Source of the DNA: JAXLYE01 sp046351595
Lineage (GTDB): Bacteria > Myxococcota_A > Polyangia > Palsa-1104 > JAEUJZ01
Assembly (NCBI GenBank): GCA_046351595.1
Contig: JAXLYE010000005.1
Location: 620,001 to 684,000, forward strand
DNA length: 64,000 bases
Direction of reading: 5' to 3'
The translations under genes and the position numbers were made by a program. Below, in pieces: positions 16,870 through 25,449 of this stretch. Under the pieces are notes generated by a model. The model worked only from the letters and a program-made list of their open reading frames with translations, did no database searches and had not been told where the DNA came from. Each line of letters opens with the position of its first letter. Within the stretch, counting starts at the first letter, position 1.

Positions 16870-18300
16870 TCAATCAGCGCCCTCCTGGTCACGAGCGCCC
16901 TCCACCGTGGCGCGGGCGATGCCGTGATTCGCCATCCAGCGCAGGATCTGGCGGCGGGAACGCCCGAGCAGCCGCGAGATCTCGGAGAGGTTCCCCTGCT
17001 TCTCGTGCAGCAGCCGGCGCAGCACCTCGGCGTTCCGTCGCGGTCCCGCCTCAGAGTCGGGATCCAACTCAGGCGCGCAGGGCGCAGCGGGGGACAAAAC
17101 CCCGAGCGAGCGATCCAGCCGAGCCGTGGGCGGCGGCGCGCTCGCCGAGAGCGCCGACAGAGGGTGCCACTCCAGGACCTGCGGCAGGTCGAGCTCATCG
17201 CTCGTGCCGAGCAGCGGCCGTAGGGTCGTCGCCAGCTGCAGCAGCTCGCGCACGTTGTACGGCCAGCCGTACAGGAGCAGCGCCTCGCACAGGCGGGCCG
17301 TGAGCCTTGGCGCGGTCGGCGATCCGGCCGGGCAGAGGCCGCGCAGAAAGAGCGGCAGGATGTCTTCGCGACGCTCGCGCAGCGGCGGTACGATCAGCAC
17401 GGCGCCGCGCAGGCGCGAGTAGAGATCGGCGCGAAAGGCCCCGGCCTCGACCATCAACGCCAGATCGCGGTTGGTGGCAGCGACGATCCGCACATCGACT
17501 GGCTCGGCCTGCCGCCCGCCGACGCGGACCACGGACTGCTCGGCCAGCACACGCAGGAGCTTGGCCTGCATGGACAAGGACAGCTCCCCGACCTCGTCGA
17601 GCAGCAACGTGCCGCGGTGGGCCTCCTGGAAGAACCCTCTGCGCCCGTTCTTGTCGGCGCCCGAGAACGAGTGCGGCGCGTACCCGAACAGCTCGGACTC
17701 GGCCAGCGACTCTGATAGGGCCGCGCAGTTGAAGGCGAGGAACGGACCCGTGCGCCCGCTGGCCTGGTGCACGGCGCGGGCCGTGACCTCTTTGCCCGCG
17801 CCCACCTCGCCGAGCACAAGGATCGGGGCGGATCCGCGCGCAGCAAGCACCAGTCGGCTCCGCAGCAGGCGCAGCGCCCGCGCCTCGCCCAGGAGCAGCG
17901 GCACCTCCGCGTCCAGGTGGCGCGCCAGCTCGTAGCGGAACAAGAGGAGCGTACGCCCCAGACGGATGACGTCTCCATCACACAACTGCGCGCTGCGGAC
18001 GCGCTGGCCGTTCACGAAGGTCCCCTGCGAGCTGTCCATGTCGTGCAAGAAGACGGCCGGCACGTCCTCATCGCCCTGCGGAGCAACCACGATCCGCGCG
18101 TGCTGGCGCGACATGCTTCGATCGGCCGACCAGGGCGCCGCGGCAGCCTCTCTCGCACCCCGTCCGATGACGAGCGGCGTATGCTCCGACAGAAGCAGCA
18201 TCAGATCGGCCACCTGCTCCCCCGAGAACAGCACGCAAAGCATCGGGACACCGCGCGACTGCGCCTGAGTGGCCTCTTGGTCTTCCGTCGTAGCGTCCAT
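16870..18300 (-). CDS. FHA-domain sigma-54 activator with altered GAFTGA loop
   Basis: 476 residues from ATG 18300 (AGG six bases upstream); an in-frame ATG at 18318 has no ribosome site. Residues about 25-110 form an FHA phosphothreonine-binding domain (VIGRG, SMSRQHARI, SQGTFVNG, DGDVIRLG). An AAA+ domain follows (GEVGAGKE near 163, TLLLDEVGEL), and a Fis-type helix-turn-helix closes the protein (GNLSEISRLLGRSRRQILRWM). The sigma-54-contact loop reads HSFSGA instead of GAFTGA, keeping the core Phe and Gly-Ala but changing the conserved Thr to Ser and the first residues. The likely circuit is that the co-encoded kinase phosphorylates a partner recognised by the FHA domain. Its start lies only about 30 bases from the divergent CHAT gene, so promoters must overlap coding sequence. 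Confidence 0.9.
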   Translation of the reverse strand: MDATTEDQEATQAQSRGVPMLCVLFSGEQVADLMLLLSEHTPLVIGRGAREAAAAPWSADRSMSRQHARIVVAPQGDEDVPAVFLHDMDSSQGTFVNGQRVRSAQLCDGDVIRLGRTLLLFRYELARHLDAEVPLLLGEARALRLLRSRLVLAARGSAPILVLGEVGAGKEVTARAVHQASGRTGPFLAFNCAALSESLAESELFGYAPHSFSGADKNGRRGFFQEAHRGTLLLDEVGELSLSMQAKLLRVLAEQSVVRVGGRQAEPVDVRIVAATNRDLALMVEAGAFRADLYSRLRGAVLIVPPLRERREDILPLFLRGLCPAGSPTAPRLTARLCEALLLYGWPYNVRELLQLATTLRPLLGTSDELDLPQVLEWHPLSALSASAPPPTARLDRSLGVLSPAAPCAPELDPDSEAGPRRNAEVLRRLLHEKQGNLSEISRLLGRSRRQILRWMANHGIARATVEGARDQEGAD

Positions 18301-18329
18301 TCCGCACCTATAGCGCATCCGCCGCGGTG

Positions 18330-21230
18330 ATGCATACTCCGGCCGTGCTGCATGAAGTCGCCCGGTTCGCGTTATCTTGTAGTTGCTGGGTGCTCCTTTG
18401 CTCGTACCTGGGCTGCGGAGCAGACTTCCCGACTGGGCTCTCCCTACTCGCGGATCCGCCCGGACAGGGACGTTGCGACCGCCTGCTGGCGCAGGGTCAG
18501 GCGCAGTACGAGAGCGGCGCGCTGCGGGCCGCTCTGTCCGTCCTGCAGCATGCGGCGGACTGCGCGGAGACGTCCTACGGATTGGACGCCATCGCTGCAG
18601 CGCCGTTTCAGGAGCGACTCGGCGAGCTGCTGCTACAGCTGGATCGGCCCTCCGATGCGGTCGGGCTGTTCGCGCGAGCGCTCGCGAACCGGCAGCGCGC
18701 CTTGATACCCGAGGACGCAGCGACCGCGCCGTCGCTGATTGGGATCGGGGAAGCCGAGCGGCTGCTCGGGCAGCTGGCGGTCGCCGAGCAGCACTTCCTG
18801 CAGGCGCTGCGCGTGCTCTCCCAAGGAGAGTCGGGGCCGCCGGGCGCTGTGTCCGCGATCACCGCGCGGCGCCGGCTAGCGCGCCTGTACATGACGCAGG
18901 GCAGCTACTTTAAGGCTGAGGAGCAGTGCCTGCAAGCGCTCGATCTGGCCGAGCGCGCCGGTCTCCGCGAGCACCCCGAGACCGCATTGACTCTCAGCAG
19001 CCTTGGCAACAACTACAAGAACCGCTCGGACCTCTTTAACGCCGAGCGCCTGCTGCAGCGGGCACGCGCGCTGCTGCTGGCCACCCGCGGCGCGCAACAC
19101 ATCGACGCGACGATCCCTCTCGTCAACCTCGCGGACATCGAGTACATCCGCGGCAACTGCGCGGAGGCGCTGCGGCTATTCCACGAGGCCCTGGACGTCC
19201 GGAGGCAGGCTCTCGGCGAGCAGAGCGCATCGGTCGCGGTGGCGTTGGGGTTCCTCGGGCGCACCCAGGTGAAGTGCGGGCAGGCGGCGGCTGGGCTGCT
19301 TACCGCGGAACACGCCCGAACCATCATCGAACGAGCATCCATCCAGAACGGAATCCATGTACTCCTTTTCACTTCCAAGCTCGAGAATTACCACAATCTG
19401 AATCATGCAATCAGTTACAAAACAGCGTATCAAGAAGAGCGCGCATTGCTCGACAAGGCACAAGTTAATCCTATAGATAATGCGATACTGGTCGAGACCC
19501 GCCTGTTGCTCAAAATCATCGAAGGGAGCACCGGTGATCTTGTCGATGCCCTTTATGCGTTCACCAAAAATTCTATTCGACATATCGAAAATCCCGACTA
19601 CATCACTTCGACATCCACCAAAGAGTATATTGCCGCATCCGGCCTTCTTCTCTTTGCAAAGATTGCCGGCCTCATTCTGAAAATGGAAAGTAATGAAGAT
19701 ATCAACAAAGCTCTGTGGTATCTATTCTCGGTCTTCAAGGCCGCACGGCTGCGGCTCGGCAGGCTGTCCTCGCGGCGCGGCTGGGGCGAGCCGGATACCG
19801 AGCCCGGTCGAGGCGAGCAGCGGCTGGCCCTGAGCCGGAGCATCGCGCAGGAGGCCCTGAGCGGACGCGCGCCCACGGAGCTGTACGGGAACGGCTTTTT
19901 TGCGCGGCTCGAGCGGCTCGAGCGGCAGCTGACGGTCGGCGGGCTGCGCGAAGAGTCGAGCCTGTTCCCGCTCGATCCTCGCCGAGCCGTCGAGCGGCTG
20001 CTCTCATCAGTCGGGCCCGGCCTCGCTCTTATCGACATCGTCCGGGTCATCGAGGAAGACGGCGAGCCGGCCCGGTACAGCTTTCGGCTGACGGGGAGCG
20101 AGCGCTATCGCTACGGCGCGTTCATCATCCGCACTGGCGCCCCCATCCGCTTCGTGGATCTGGGGCCCGAGCCGGAGCTGGACGCGCTGGCCGAGCGCGC
20201 TGGCCGCGAGCTCACCGCGCGCTCGGGCTCCGTCTACGCCAGCAGTCGGGCCCTGTACGCCGCGACCTTCGCCCGGCTCAAGCCGTACCTCGCCGGCATC
20301 GACCGGCTGGTGGTCATCCCGGACGGGGCCTTTGCCTCCTTCCCGCTGGGCGCTCTGTATGACGGGCGCAGGTTCGTGGCCGATGAGTACGTAATCTCCT
20401 ATTCCTACTCCGCGGCGGGGCTGATCTCGTGGTCCCACGCGCGACCGAGCTCGGACCTCGTGGCGCTGGCGGATCCGGCGCTCGTGTCGATGAAGCACGG
20501 GGGCGCCGCGCCCGCGAGTCGACTGGGGCAGCGGCTGCTGCGCACGCTGGAAGATCGCGAGATGCCGCCGCTGCCCGGGGCCCGGCGCGAGGCGCAGGAG
20601 CTCAAGCGCCTGTTCCCGGAGGCCCGCGTATGGCAAGGGCAGGAAGCGAGCATCCAGCGGCTCCTGGCGCTGCGTCACCCCGGGATCCTGCACCTCGGCA
20701 CGCACGGGCGCCGCTGGGCCGAGGACGACGAGCCGCTTTTGCCGCGACAGCGCGGGTTCACGGAGGCGCTGCTGCCGCCGCACCTGGATCCGCAGCTGAG
20801 CTCCATCCTCCTGCTGGCAGACGACACGCCGCGACAAGCGGGGGCCGAGGAAGCCTGGCGGCGTGCGCTGCGGGGGGCCGCGACCGCGCTGGAGCTCGGC
20901 GCGCTCGACCTATGGGGCACGCAGCTCGTGGTGCTGGCGACGTGCGAGTCGGGAACGGGGCGCAGCCTGGCGGGGCAAGGCGTCGCGAGCCTGGGCCGCG
21001 CGGTACTGGCCGCCGGTGCCGAAAGCGCCGTCACCAGCCTCTGGCGCGTGAGCGATGCCGCGACCTCTGAGCTGATCATCGCCTTCTACCGGCGCCTCAA
21101 GGCCGGGACGGGGCGGGCGCAGGCGCTCCATGATGCGGCGGTGGAAATCCGGACACGGCACCGCCATCCCTACTATTGGGCGAGCTTCATCCTGACGGGC
21201 AACCCCGGACCGCTGCGCGGACTCCGCTGA
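18330..21230 (+). CDS. CHAT-domain cysteine protease lipoprotein with TPR repeats
   Basis: 966 residues from ATG 18330 (a GTG lies directly before). The N-terminus is hydrophobic with a lipobox-like LGC, so a lipoprotein is likely. Residues about 50-330 are TPR-like helices; residues about 600-966 are a CHAT caspase-fold protease with the catalytic His in LGTHG near 792 and Cys in ATCESG near 872, followed by the family signatures LGRAVLAAGAESAV and YYWASFILTGNP. Both dyad residues are present, so it should be active. The stretch 19320-19740 (linker between TPR and CHAT) is far more AT-rich than the rest and suggests acquired or relaxed sequence. It is divergent from the FHA activator and 267 bases before the cytolysin-like gene. 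Confidence 0.9.
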   Translation: MHTPAVLHEVARFALSCSCWVLLCSYLGCGADFPTGLSLLADPPGQGRCDRLLAQGQAQYESGALRAALSVLQHAADCAETSYGLDAIAAAPFQERLGELLLQLDRPSDAVGLFARALANRQRALIPEDAATAPSLIGIGEAERLLGQLAVAEQHFLQALRVLSQGESGPPGAVSAITARRRLARLYMTQGSYFKAEEQCLQALDLAERAGLREHPETALTLSSLGNNYKNRSDLFNAERLLQRARALLLATRGAQHIDATIPLVNLADIEYIRGNCAEALRLFHEALDVRRQALGEQSASVAVALGFLGRTQVKCGQAAAGLLTAEHARTIIERASIQNGIHVLLFTSKLENYHNLNHAISYKTAYQEERALLDKAQVNPIDNAILVETRLLLKIIEGSTGDLVDALYAFTKNSIRHIENPDYITSTSTKEYIAASGLLLFAKIAGLILKMESNEDINKALWYLFSVFKAARLRLGRLSSRRGWGEPDTEPGRGEQRLALSRSIAQEALSGRAPTELYGNGFFARLERLERQLTVGGLREESSLFPLDPRRAVERLLSSVGPGLALIDIVRVIEEDGEPARYSFRLTGSERYRYGAFIIRTGAPIRFVDLGPEPELDALAERAGRELTARSGSVYASSRALYAATFARLKPYLAGIDRLVVIPDGAFASFPLGALYDGRRFVADEYVISYSYSAAGLISWSHARPSSDLVALADPALVSMKHGGAAPASRLGQRLLRTLEDREMPPLPGARREAQELKRLFPEARVWQGQEASIQRLLALRHPGILHLGTHGRRWAEDDEPLLPRQRGFTEALLPPHLDPQLSSILLLADDTPRQAGAEEAWRRALRGAATALELGALDLWGTQLVVLATCESGTGRSLAGQGVASLGRAVLAAGAESAVTSLWRVSDAATSELIIAFYRRLKAGTGRAQALHDAAVEIRTRHRHPYYWASFILTGNPGPLRGLR

Positions 21231-21289
21231 GCTGGTGATGGCGGCGCCCGCGGCGGGATGCGGCCCCCCGCTCGGGTGGCTGTGCCCAG

Positions 21290-21307
21290 GCCTGTGCGTG
21301 CACAGGC
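21290..21307. promoter_or_regulatory. Inverted repeat upstream of the cytolysin-like gene
   Basis: GCCTGTGC and GCACAGGC form perfect 8-bp arms around two bases. The following 25 bases repeat GGCACAG. It is about 125 bases upstream of the sigma-54-type promoter, a position suited to an activator-binding site, but it could also act as a hairpin after the CHAT gene. Confidence 0.35.
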
Positions 21308-21430
21308 ACAGGGGCACAGTGGGCACAGACCGGAGGAGTCACGGGCTGGCCCTGCGGCGCCAGCGCTCCGCCGTCGAGTCCAGACCGGACGGGCGCAGGC
21401 AGCGGGACGTAGGAATCCTCCGGAACGAGC

Positions 21431-21446
21431 TGGCAGCGGTCTTGCT
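21431..21446 (+). promoter_or_regulatory. Sigma-54 promoter upstream of the cytolysin-like gene
   Basis: TGGCAG (21431-21436) and TTGCT (21442-21446) have the -24/-12 spacing GG-N10-GC and differ from the consensus at few positions. Transcription would start near 21457, 41 bases before the ATG. The neighbouring divergent operon encodes an FHA-type sigma-54 activator. Confidence 0.6.
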
Positions 21447-21497
21447 CTCTCTTCGCAGCAGCCGCCTCCGCGGTTTTTTCTGCTCAGGAGCAAGTCG

Positions 21498-23357
21498 ATG
21501 CGAAACTCCCTGGTCCGCCTGTCTTCCGTACACACTCTCCTCATCTGCAGTCTCGGCCCGGCGGCGCTCGCCGCTTCCGTCACGGCACTCACCGCCTGCG
21601 GCTCACAGCCCCCCGAAGTGCCCGGTCTCGACGAGAGGAGATTTCCGATCGAGCCCTGCAAGGAAGAGATGCCCGATCCGCTGCGCCGCTGCTCGGGCGG
21701 GTCTGTGCCGGTCCCAGTAGACCCGGCGGCCCCGGTAAGCGACATGGCGACCTTGCGCGCCAAGGCCGCGTATTACGGAATCTCGCCAGCCCTGGCCGCG
21801 CTGCCCAACCTGGATGCGTTCCTCGTGCGGCTCAACGGCGCGGCGCCTCGCTCTGCATCCCCCGCGCTGCCACAGCTGGAGAGCCTGACCTTCCCCATCG
21901 GCGCGCCCGACGTGGGGACGTTCATCGATCGCCTGTTCATGACGGGGATCTGGAATGACACCTCTGCGACCGAGACCGTGACCCCGAGCGGCTTCGACGC
22001 GCGCGGCTGCAGCGTCAAGCGGGTCAACGCCCGGTACAACATGAGCGACTTGGCCCTGTTCCGGCCGGCGACCGCGATCCTCTATCCGGGCGCGCTGCTC
22101 CAGGGCCGCTTCATGAACCTGGGAATTGGATCGGTCACCCCGGTCGACGTTCCCTACACCAAGCGGAAGCCCGTATCCCTCGTGTCGAGCTACGCGGAGC
22201 TCGGGGGGGCATTCCAGACCGCGACGGCCGCGGATGCCACCGCGTCCGAGGTCGCAAAGACCATCGGCGGGATGCTCCGCAGCATCTCCACCGCCACCCC
22301 CTTCAACGGCTCGCAGCAGCTCTTCTTCGAGAGCGAGTCCGCGAGCTCCGTCGAAGAGATGGCGAGGAAGCTCAAGGTCGATGCCGGCCTGCTGAAGGGC
22401 AAGTTCAGCGGCGTCTATACCGCGGACGCGAGCGTCAACAAGAGCACGGTGTTCGTCCACTTCGTCCAGACCTGGGTGGCGGTGGCGCTGGATCGCAAGG
22501 GCTTCCGCCCGGCGCAGTTCCTGTTCAACAACACCCTGACCGTGCGCGACCTGGAGAACCTGGGCCGCCTGGACCAGCTCGGCTACGACCTCGCAAACCC
22601 CGTCAACAACAACCTGCCGACGTACGTGAGCAGCGTAAACTACGGGCGAGAGTTCGTCTTCACCGTCAGCTCCAAGGTCAGCAGCAGCAAGCTCGAAGCG
22701 ACCGTCCACGCCGCATTCGGGAGCATCAGCGGCAGCCTGAGTGAAGAGCAGAAGCGCATCATCAACGAGAGCCAGATCACCGTCCTCTCTCTGGGCGGCC
22801 CGGACGAGCTCAGCGAGTCCGTGATCAAGTCGGGCGCGTGGAAGTCCTATTTCGTGCGGTCCAAGCCGATTCCGTACACGACGCTCATTCCCCTCAGCTA
22901 CGACGTCTTCCGCTGGGACGGCCAGCGTGCGGCCATGGCGCGCACCACGGACTACCAGACCTACACCTGCCCGGGCCACAAGGTCGAGGTCCGCGTCTCG
23001 AACATCTACGAGCAGGCGGACATCGTCCTGAGCAACGCGGCGGACGGAACGGCCATCGGCATCACCTCGACCCAATCGGACTCGGGTTGGATCGATATTA
23101 CGTCGCGGATGTCGGGCCCTGACGATGAGATCATCCTGAACGATAAGGCGGGGCAAGCGAATTTCGGGGCTCCCTACAAGCGCAAGGCACAGCTGCAGAT
23201 ACGCATCGATGGAGTTGAGGTCGTAGGTCCCGGCCGCACCGTCGACATGGACGGGTACGAGTACTGCTCACACGTCCACTCCGCCTATCCGGCTCTCGTG
23301 TATAAGATGAACACGTCTGGCAACGGCGTGTACCTCAAGTACCGGAAGGGCTGCTGA
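21498..23357 (+). CDS. Cholesterol-dependent-cytolysin-like pore-forming lipoprotein
   Basis: 619 residues from ATG 21498 with AGGAG at 21486-21490. The N-terminal signal ends in a lipobox-like LTAC. Residues about 150-490 align by eye with the thiol-activated cytolysin core: ILYPGALLQ (near 194) and VDVPYTKRKPVSL match the family's YPGALQ and KRKPI stretches, followed by FVQTWVAVAL, YVSSVNYGREFVFTVSS, ITVLSLGG and PIPYTTLIPLSY. The signature undecapeptide of domain 4 (ECTGLAWEWWR) is absent and the last 120 residues are a different beta-rich, Cys-containing domain, so target recognition probably differs from cholesterol. CDC-like proteins are known in Gram-negative bacteria, some needing proteolytic activation. 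Its position next to a CHAT protease fits such a pair; this link is inference. Confidence 0.85.
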   Translation: MRNSLVRLSSVHTLLICSLGPAALAASVTALTACGSQPPEVPGLDERRFPIEPCKEEMPDPLRRCSGGSVPVPVDPAAPVSDMATLRAKAAYYGISPALAALPNLDAFLVRLNGAAPRSASPALPQLESLTFPIGAPDVGTFIDRLFMTGIWNDTSATETVTPSGFDARGCSVKRVNARYNMSDLALFRPATAILYPGALLQGRFMNLGIGSVTPVDVPYTKRKPVSLVSSYAELGGAFQTATAADATASEVAKTIGGMLRSISTATPFNGSQQLFFESESASSVEEMARKLKVDAGLLKGKFSGVYTADASVNKSTVFVHFVQTWVAVALDRKGFRPAQFLFNNTLTVRDLENLGRLDQLGYDLANPVNNNLPTYVSSVNYGREFVFTVSSKVSSSKLEATVHAAFGSISGSLSEEQKRIINESQITVLSLGGPDELSESVIKSGAWKSYFVRSKPIPYTTLIPLSYDVFRWDGQRAAMARTTDYQTYTCPGHKVEVRVSNIYEQADIVLSNAADGTAIGITSTQSDSGWIDITSRMSGPDDEIILNDKAGQANFGAPYKRKAQLQIRIDGVEVVGPGRTVDMDGYEYCSHVHSAYPALVYKMNTSGNGVYLKYRKGC

Positions 23358-23397
23358 CTGGCGGAGGGCGCCTGCGGCACAGGATACCGGCGAAGAG

Positions 23398-23414
23398 TGC
23401 GGATCAAATCCGCA
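23398..23414 (+). terminator. Stem-loop after the cytolysin-like gene
   Basis: TGCGGAT and ATCCGCA form a perfect 7-bp stem around CAA, 41 bases after the stop codon. There is no T-run, so intrinsic termination is uncertain. Confidence 0.3.
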
Positions 23415-23493
23415 GGGGATGGATACCAATCTGCAAACCCGTCCGCTAGACTGGCCCGCTCCGTTGGTTCCCGCTCTCTCGCTTTGAGGTCTC

Positions 23494-24189
23494 ATGCTCT
23501 ACGACGCGCTCAACCCCCATCAACTCGCCCTTCGCATGATCACCAACATCCTGCTCGCCGTCGGGGCTGTCGGACTCCTCCTGGCCGGTTACCTCGCATT
23601 GTTCCGCTCCCGCCGCGCGCTCTCCGGCCCCGCGCCGCGCTCGCTCGCCAAGCTCTCCCTAGTCGCCCTTACCGTCGGCGCGGCCCTCTACGCCACCACC
23701 CACCGCATCACCGAGCCCCGCCGCACCCCGGGCAGCGTCGTCCTCGACACACCCGCGCACTACCGCGGCACCAGCAACCCCGCCATCGAGCTCCGCGCTC
23801 CGGCCGGCTGGACCCTGCGTCGGACCGAGTCTCCTGACAAGCAGTCCTTCCAGGTCCACGCCGTCCAGCAGACCCCGCCCGTCACCCTGGCCATAGAGAC
23901 CATGACCATCGACGACTTCACCAGCGCCGACAAGACCCTGCGCGCCGTCGCCGACGCCCTGTCCAATATCGGCGTCCGCGTCGAGCCCGATCTCTTTGAC
24001 GACACCCTAGCCGGCAAGCCCGCCCGCGGCCTCTTGGCCCAGCGCGCCGACGGCCTCCGCTTCGTCACCTGGCTGGTCCCGCTGTCCGGATCAACCGTCG
24101 GCCAGGTCCAGTGCTTTGCCCCCACCGACAGCTCTCCCCGACAAGCCTGCCTCGCTCCTATTGCACAGCTCCGCTGGACCATCCCCTGA
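23494..24189 (+). CDS. Membrane-anchored hypothetical protein
   Basis: 231 residues from ATG 23494 with GAGG just upstream. No family recognised. Two hydrophobic segments lie near the N-terminus (about residues 15-37, ITNILLAVGAVGLLLAGYL, and about 52-70), followed by a soluble domain beginning near residue 85 (SNPAIELRAPAGWTLRRTE) that has the look of a PsbP/MOG1-type beta-sheet domain, ending with a Cys pair near the C-terminus. Codon use differs slightly from neighbours, with strong preference for C-ending codons. It follows the cytolysin gene by 136 bases and may be separately transcribed. Function unknown. Confidence 0.7.
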   Translation: MLYDALNPHQLALRMITNILLAVGAVGLLLAGYLALFRSRRALSGPAPRSLAKLSLVALTVGAALYATTHRITEPRRTPGSVVLDTPAHYRGTSNPAIELRAPAGWTLRRTESPDKQSFQVHAVQQTPPVTLAIETMTIDDFTSADKTLRAVADALSNIGVRVEPDLFDDTLAGKPARGLLAQRADGLRFVTWLVPLSGSTVGQVQCFAPTDSSPRQACLAPIAQLRWTIP

Positions 24190-24461
24190 CGCCGACGGCT
24201 CGTGACAATCCCGCCGAGGAGGTCAACGGATCGGCCAACCCGGCAAAGCGCCACGGCTTGCTGAGCATAGACGCGAGCGAGCGGGGGGATCTGCTGTTCC
24301 GCAGTGCTGTCCTTCGTGCCAGGGTGCATGCCGGAATCCGGCCCGCTGATGCCCAGCCGCATAGAGCCAACGTCCTCATGGCGGCGCATGCGTGCAGCCT
24401 ACGGCTCCCGAGAGCGCGGTGCTGAAACGACGAGCGCGAGCGGGAAGTCGCGAACGTGCTC

Positions 24462-25238
24462 CTAGCGCAGCGGTACCTCGCGCTCCGGGCGCATCAGGAA
24501 GTAACTCCCGGTGCTCAGGAACCCGGCGCCAAATCCGAAGCTGGCCCCCGACGCGATGCCGGTCAGCGCGGGACCAAAGGCCGATGCGTCCTGCGCTGAG
24601 CGCATCCCGATGGCGAGGATGCCGACGCCGAGCGCCACGGATGCCACGCCGAGCCCCGCAAGCACCCCACCAAGGAGCGGCTGACGGCGCTGCACCCGGC
24701 TCGCCGAGGCCAGGTTGTCGCGCGGCGTAACCAGCAGCAGCACGAGGTCGTGCCGGTCCTGCAGCGGCGGGTCGAAGAAGCCCCCGAGGTGGTCAGGCCC
24801 CTCCCGGCGCAGCCCGAAGAGGAGCGGGATCACGGTCCCGTCCGGCGCAACCAGGGGCTGCCTCGCGTCGCCGAAGTCGAGCTGCACGGCGCCGCCGGGC
24901 TCCCGCAGCGCCATCGCCGTGCCCCTGCACAAGATGGCCAGACCGGTAAGTTCCGACAGGGTCACGGCGCTCGGCGCCGGGCCCTCGCGGCAGTAGTCCG
25001 AGGGCATCAGCTGCCCGCGCGGCGGCCTGTAGCTGTACTCGATGGGCGTCGACTCCGCTTCAGCGGGCGGCAGCACGACCTGGCGTCCGGTGCGGAAGGG
25101 CCCGGTGGCGCGGACCAGCGAGATCGCCGCCGGATCACGGACCCGCCAGCGCACCGGATCCATCACCGCGCAGCCGGAGAGCAGCAGGCAGAGGACCAGC
25201 GCCGAGGCAACGCAGCCTGGGGGTCGTCGATGCCTCAT
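24462..25238 (-). CDS. Lipoprotein with C-terminal membrane segments
   Basis: 258 residues from ATG 25238 (AAGGA ten bases upstream); the longer open frame to 25415 lacks a ribosome site. The signal peptide ends LLLSGCAV, a clear lipobox. The middle is beta-rich, with no recognised family (DPAAISLVRATGPFR, VVLPPAEAES). Near the C-terminus are two hydrophobic Gly/Ala-rich segments (LLGGVLAGLGVASVALGVG and ASGASFGFGAGFLSTG) that could be membrane helices. It follows the 1090-aa exported protein in the same direction with a 210-base gap. Function unknown. Confidence 0.75.
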   Translation of the reverse strand: MRHRRPPGCVASALVLCLLLSGCAVMDPVRWRVRDPAAISLVRATGPFRTGRQVVLPPAEAESTPIEYSYRPPRGQLMPSDYCREGPAPSAVTLSELTGLAILCRGTAMALREPGGAVQLDFGDARQPLVAPDGTVIPLLFGLRREGPDHLGGFFDPPLQDRHDLVLLLVTPRDNLASASRVQRRQPLLGGVLAGLGVASVALGVGILAIGMRSAQDASAFGPALTGIASGASFGFGAGFLSTGSYFLMRPEREVPLR

Positions 25239-25354
25239 GGCGCTACCGTCCTTTGCGGCGCCCGCCGCGTCAAGGGCCTCCAATGTCTGTCCTCGGACTC
25301 TGGTTTCTATGCACAGCAGGCTGTGGGATGCCATTGAGCACCTCAAGCGGGCCT

Positions 25355-25372
25355 GCGCCAAGCTGTTGGCGC
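25355..25372. terminator. Stem-loop between two minus-strand genes
   Basis: GCGCCAA and TTGGCGC form a perfect 7-bp stem around GCTG in the gap after the 1090-aa gene. No T-run follows on either strand, so it may be a processing or attenuation hairpin rather than an intrinsic terminator. Confidence 0.3.
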
Positions 25373-25449
25373 GACGCACGGCTGACCGCCACGGGCAGAT
25401 CGCCCCCGTATCCACGCGGGAGCGAGCCGCAAAACCGGCCAGCCGCGAT

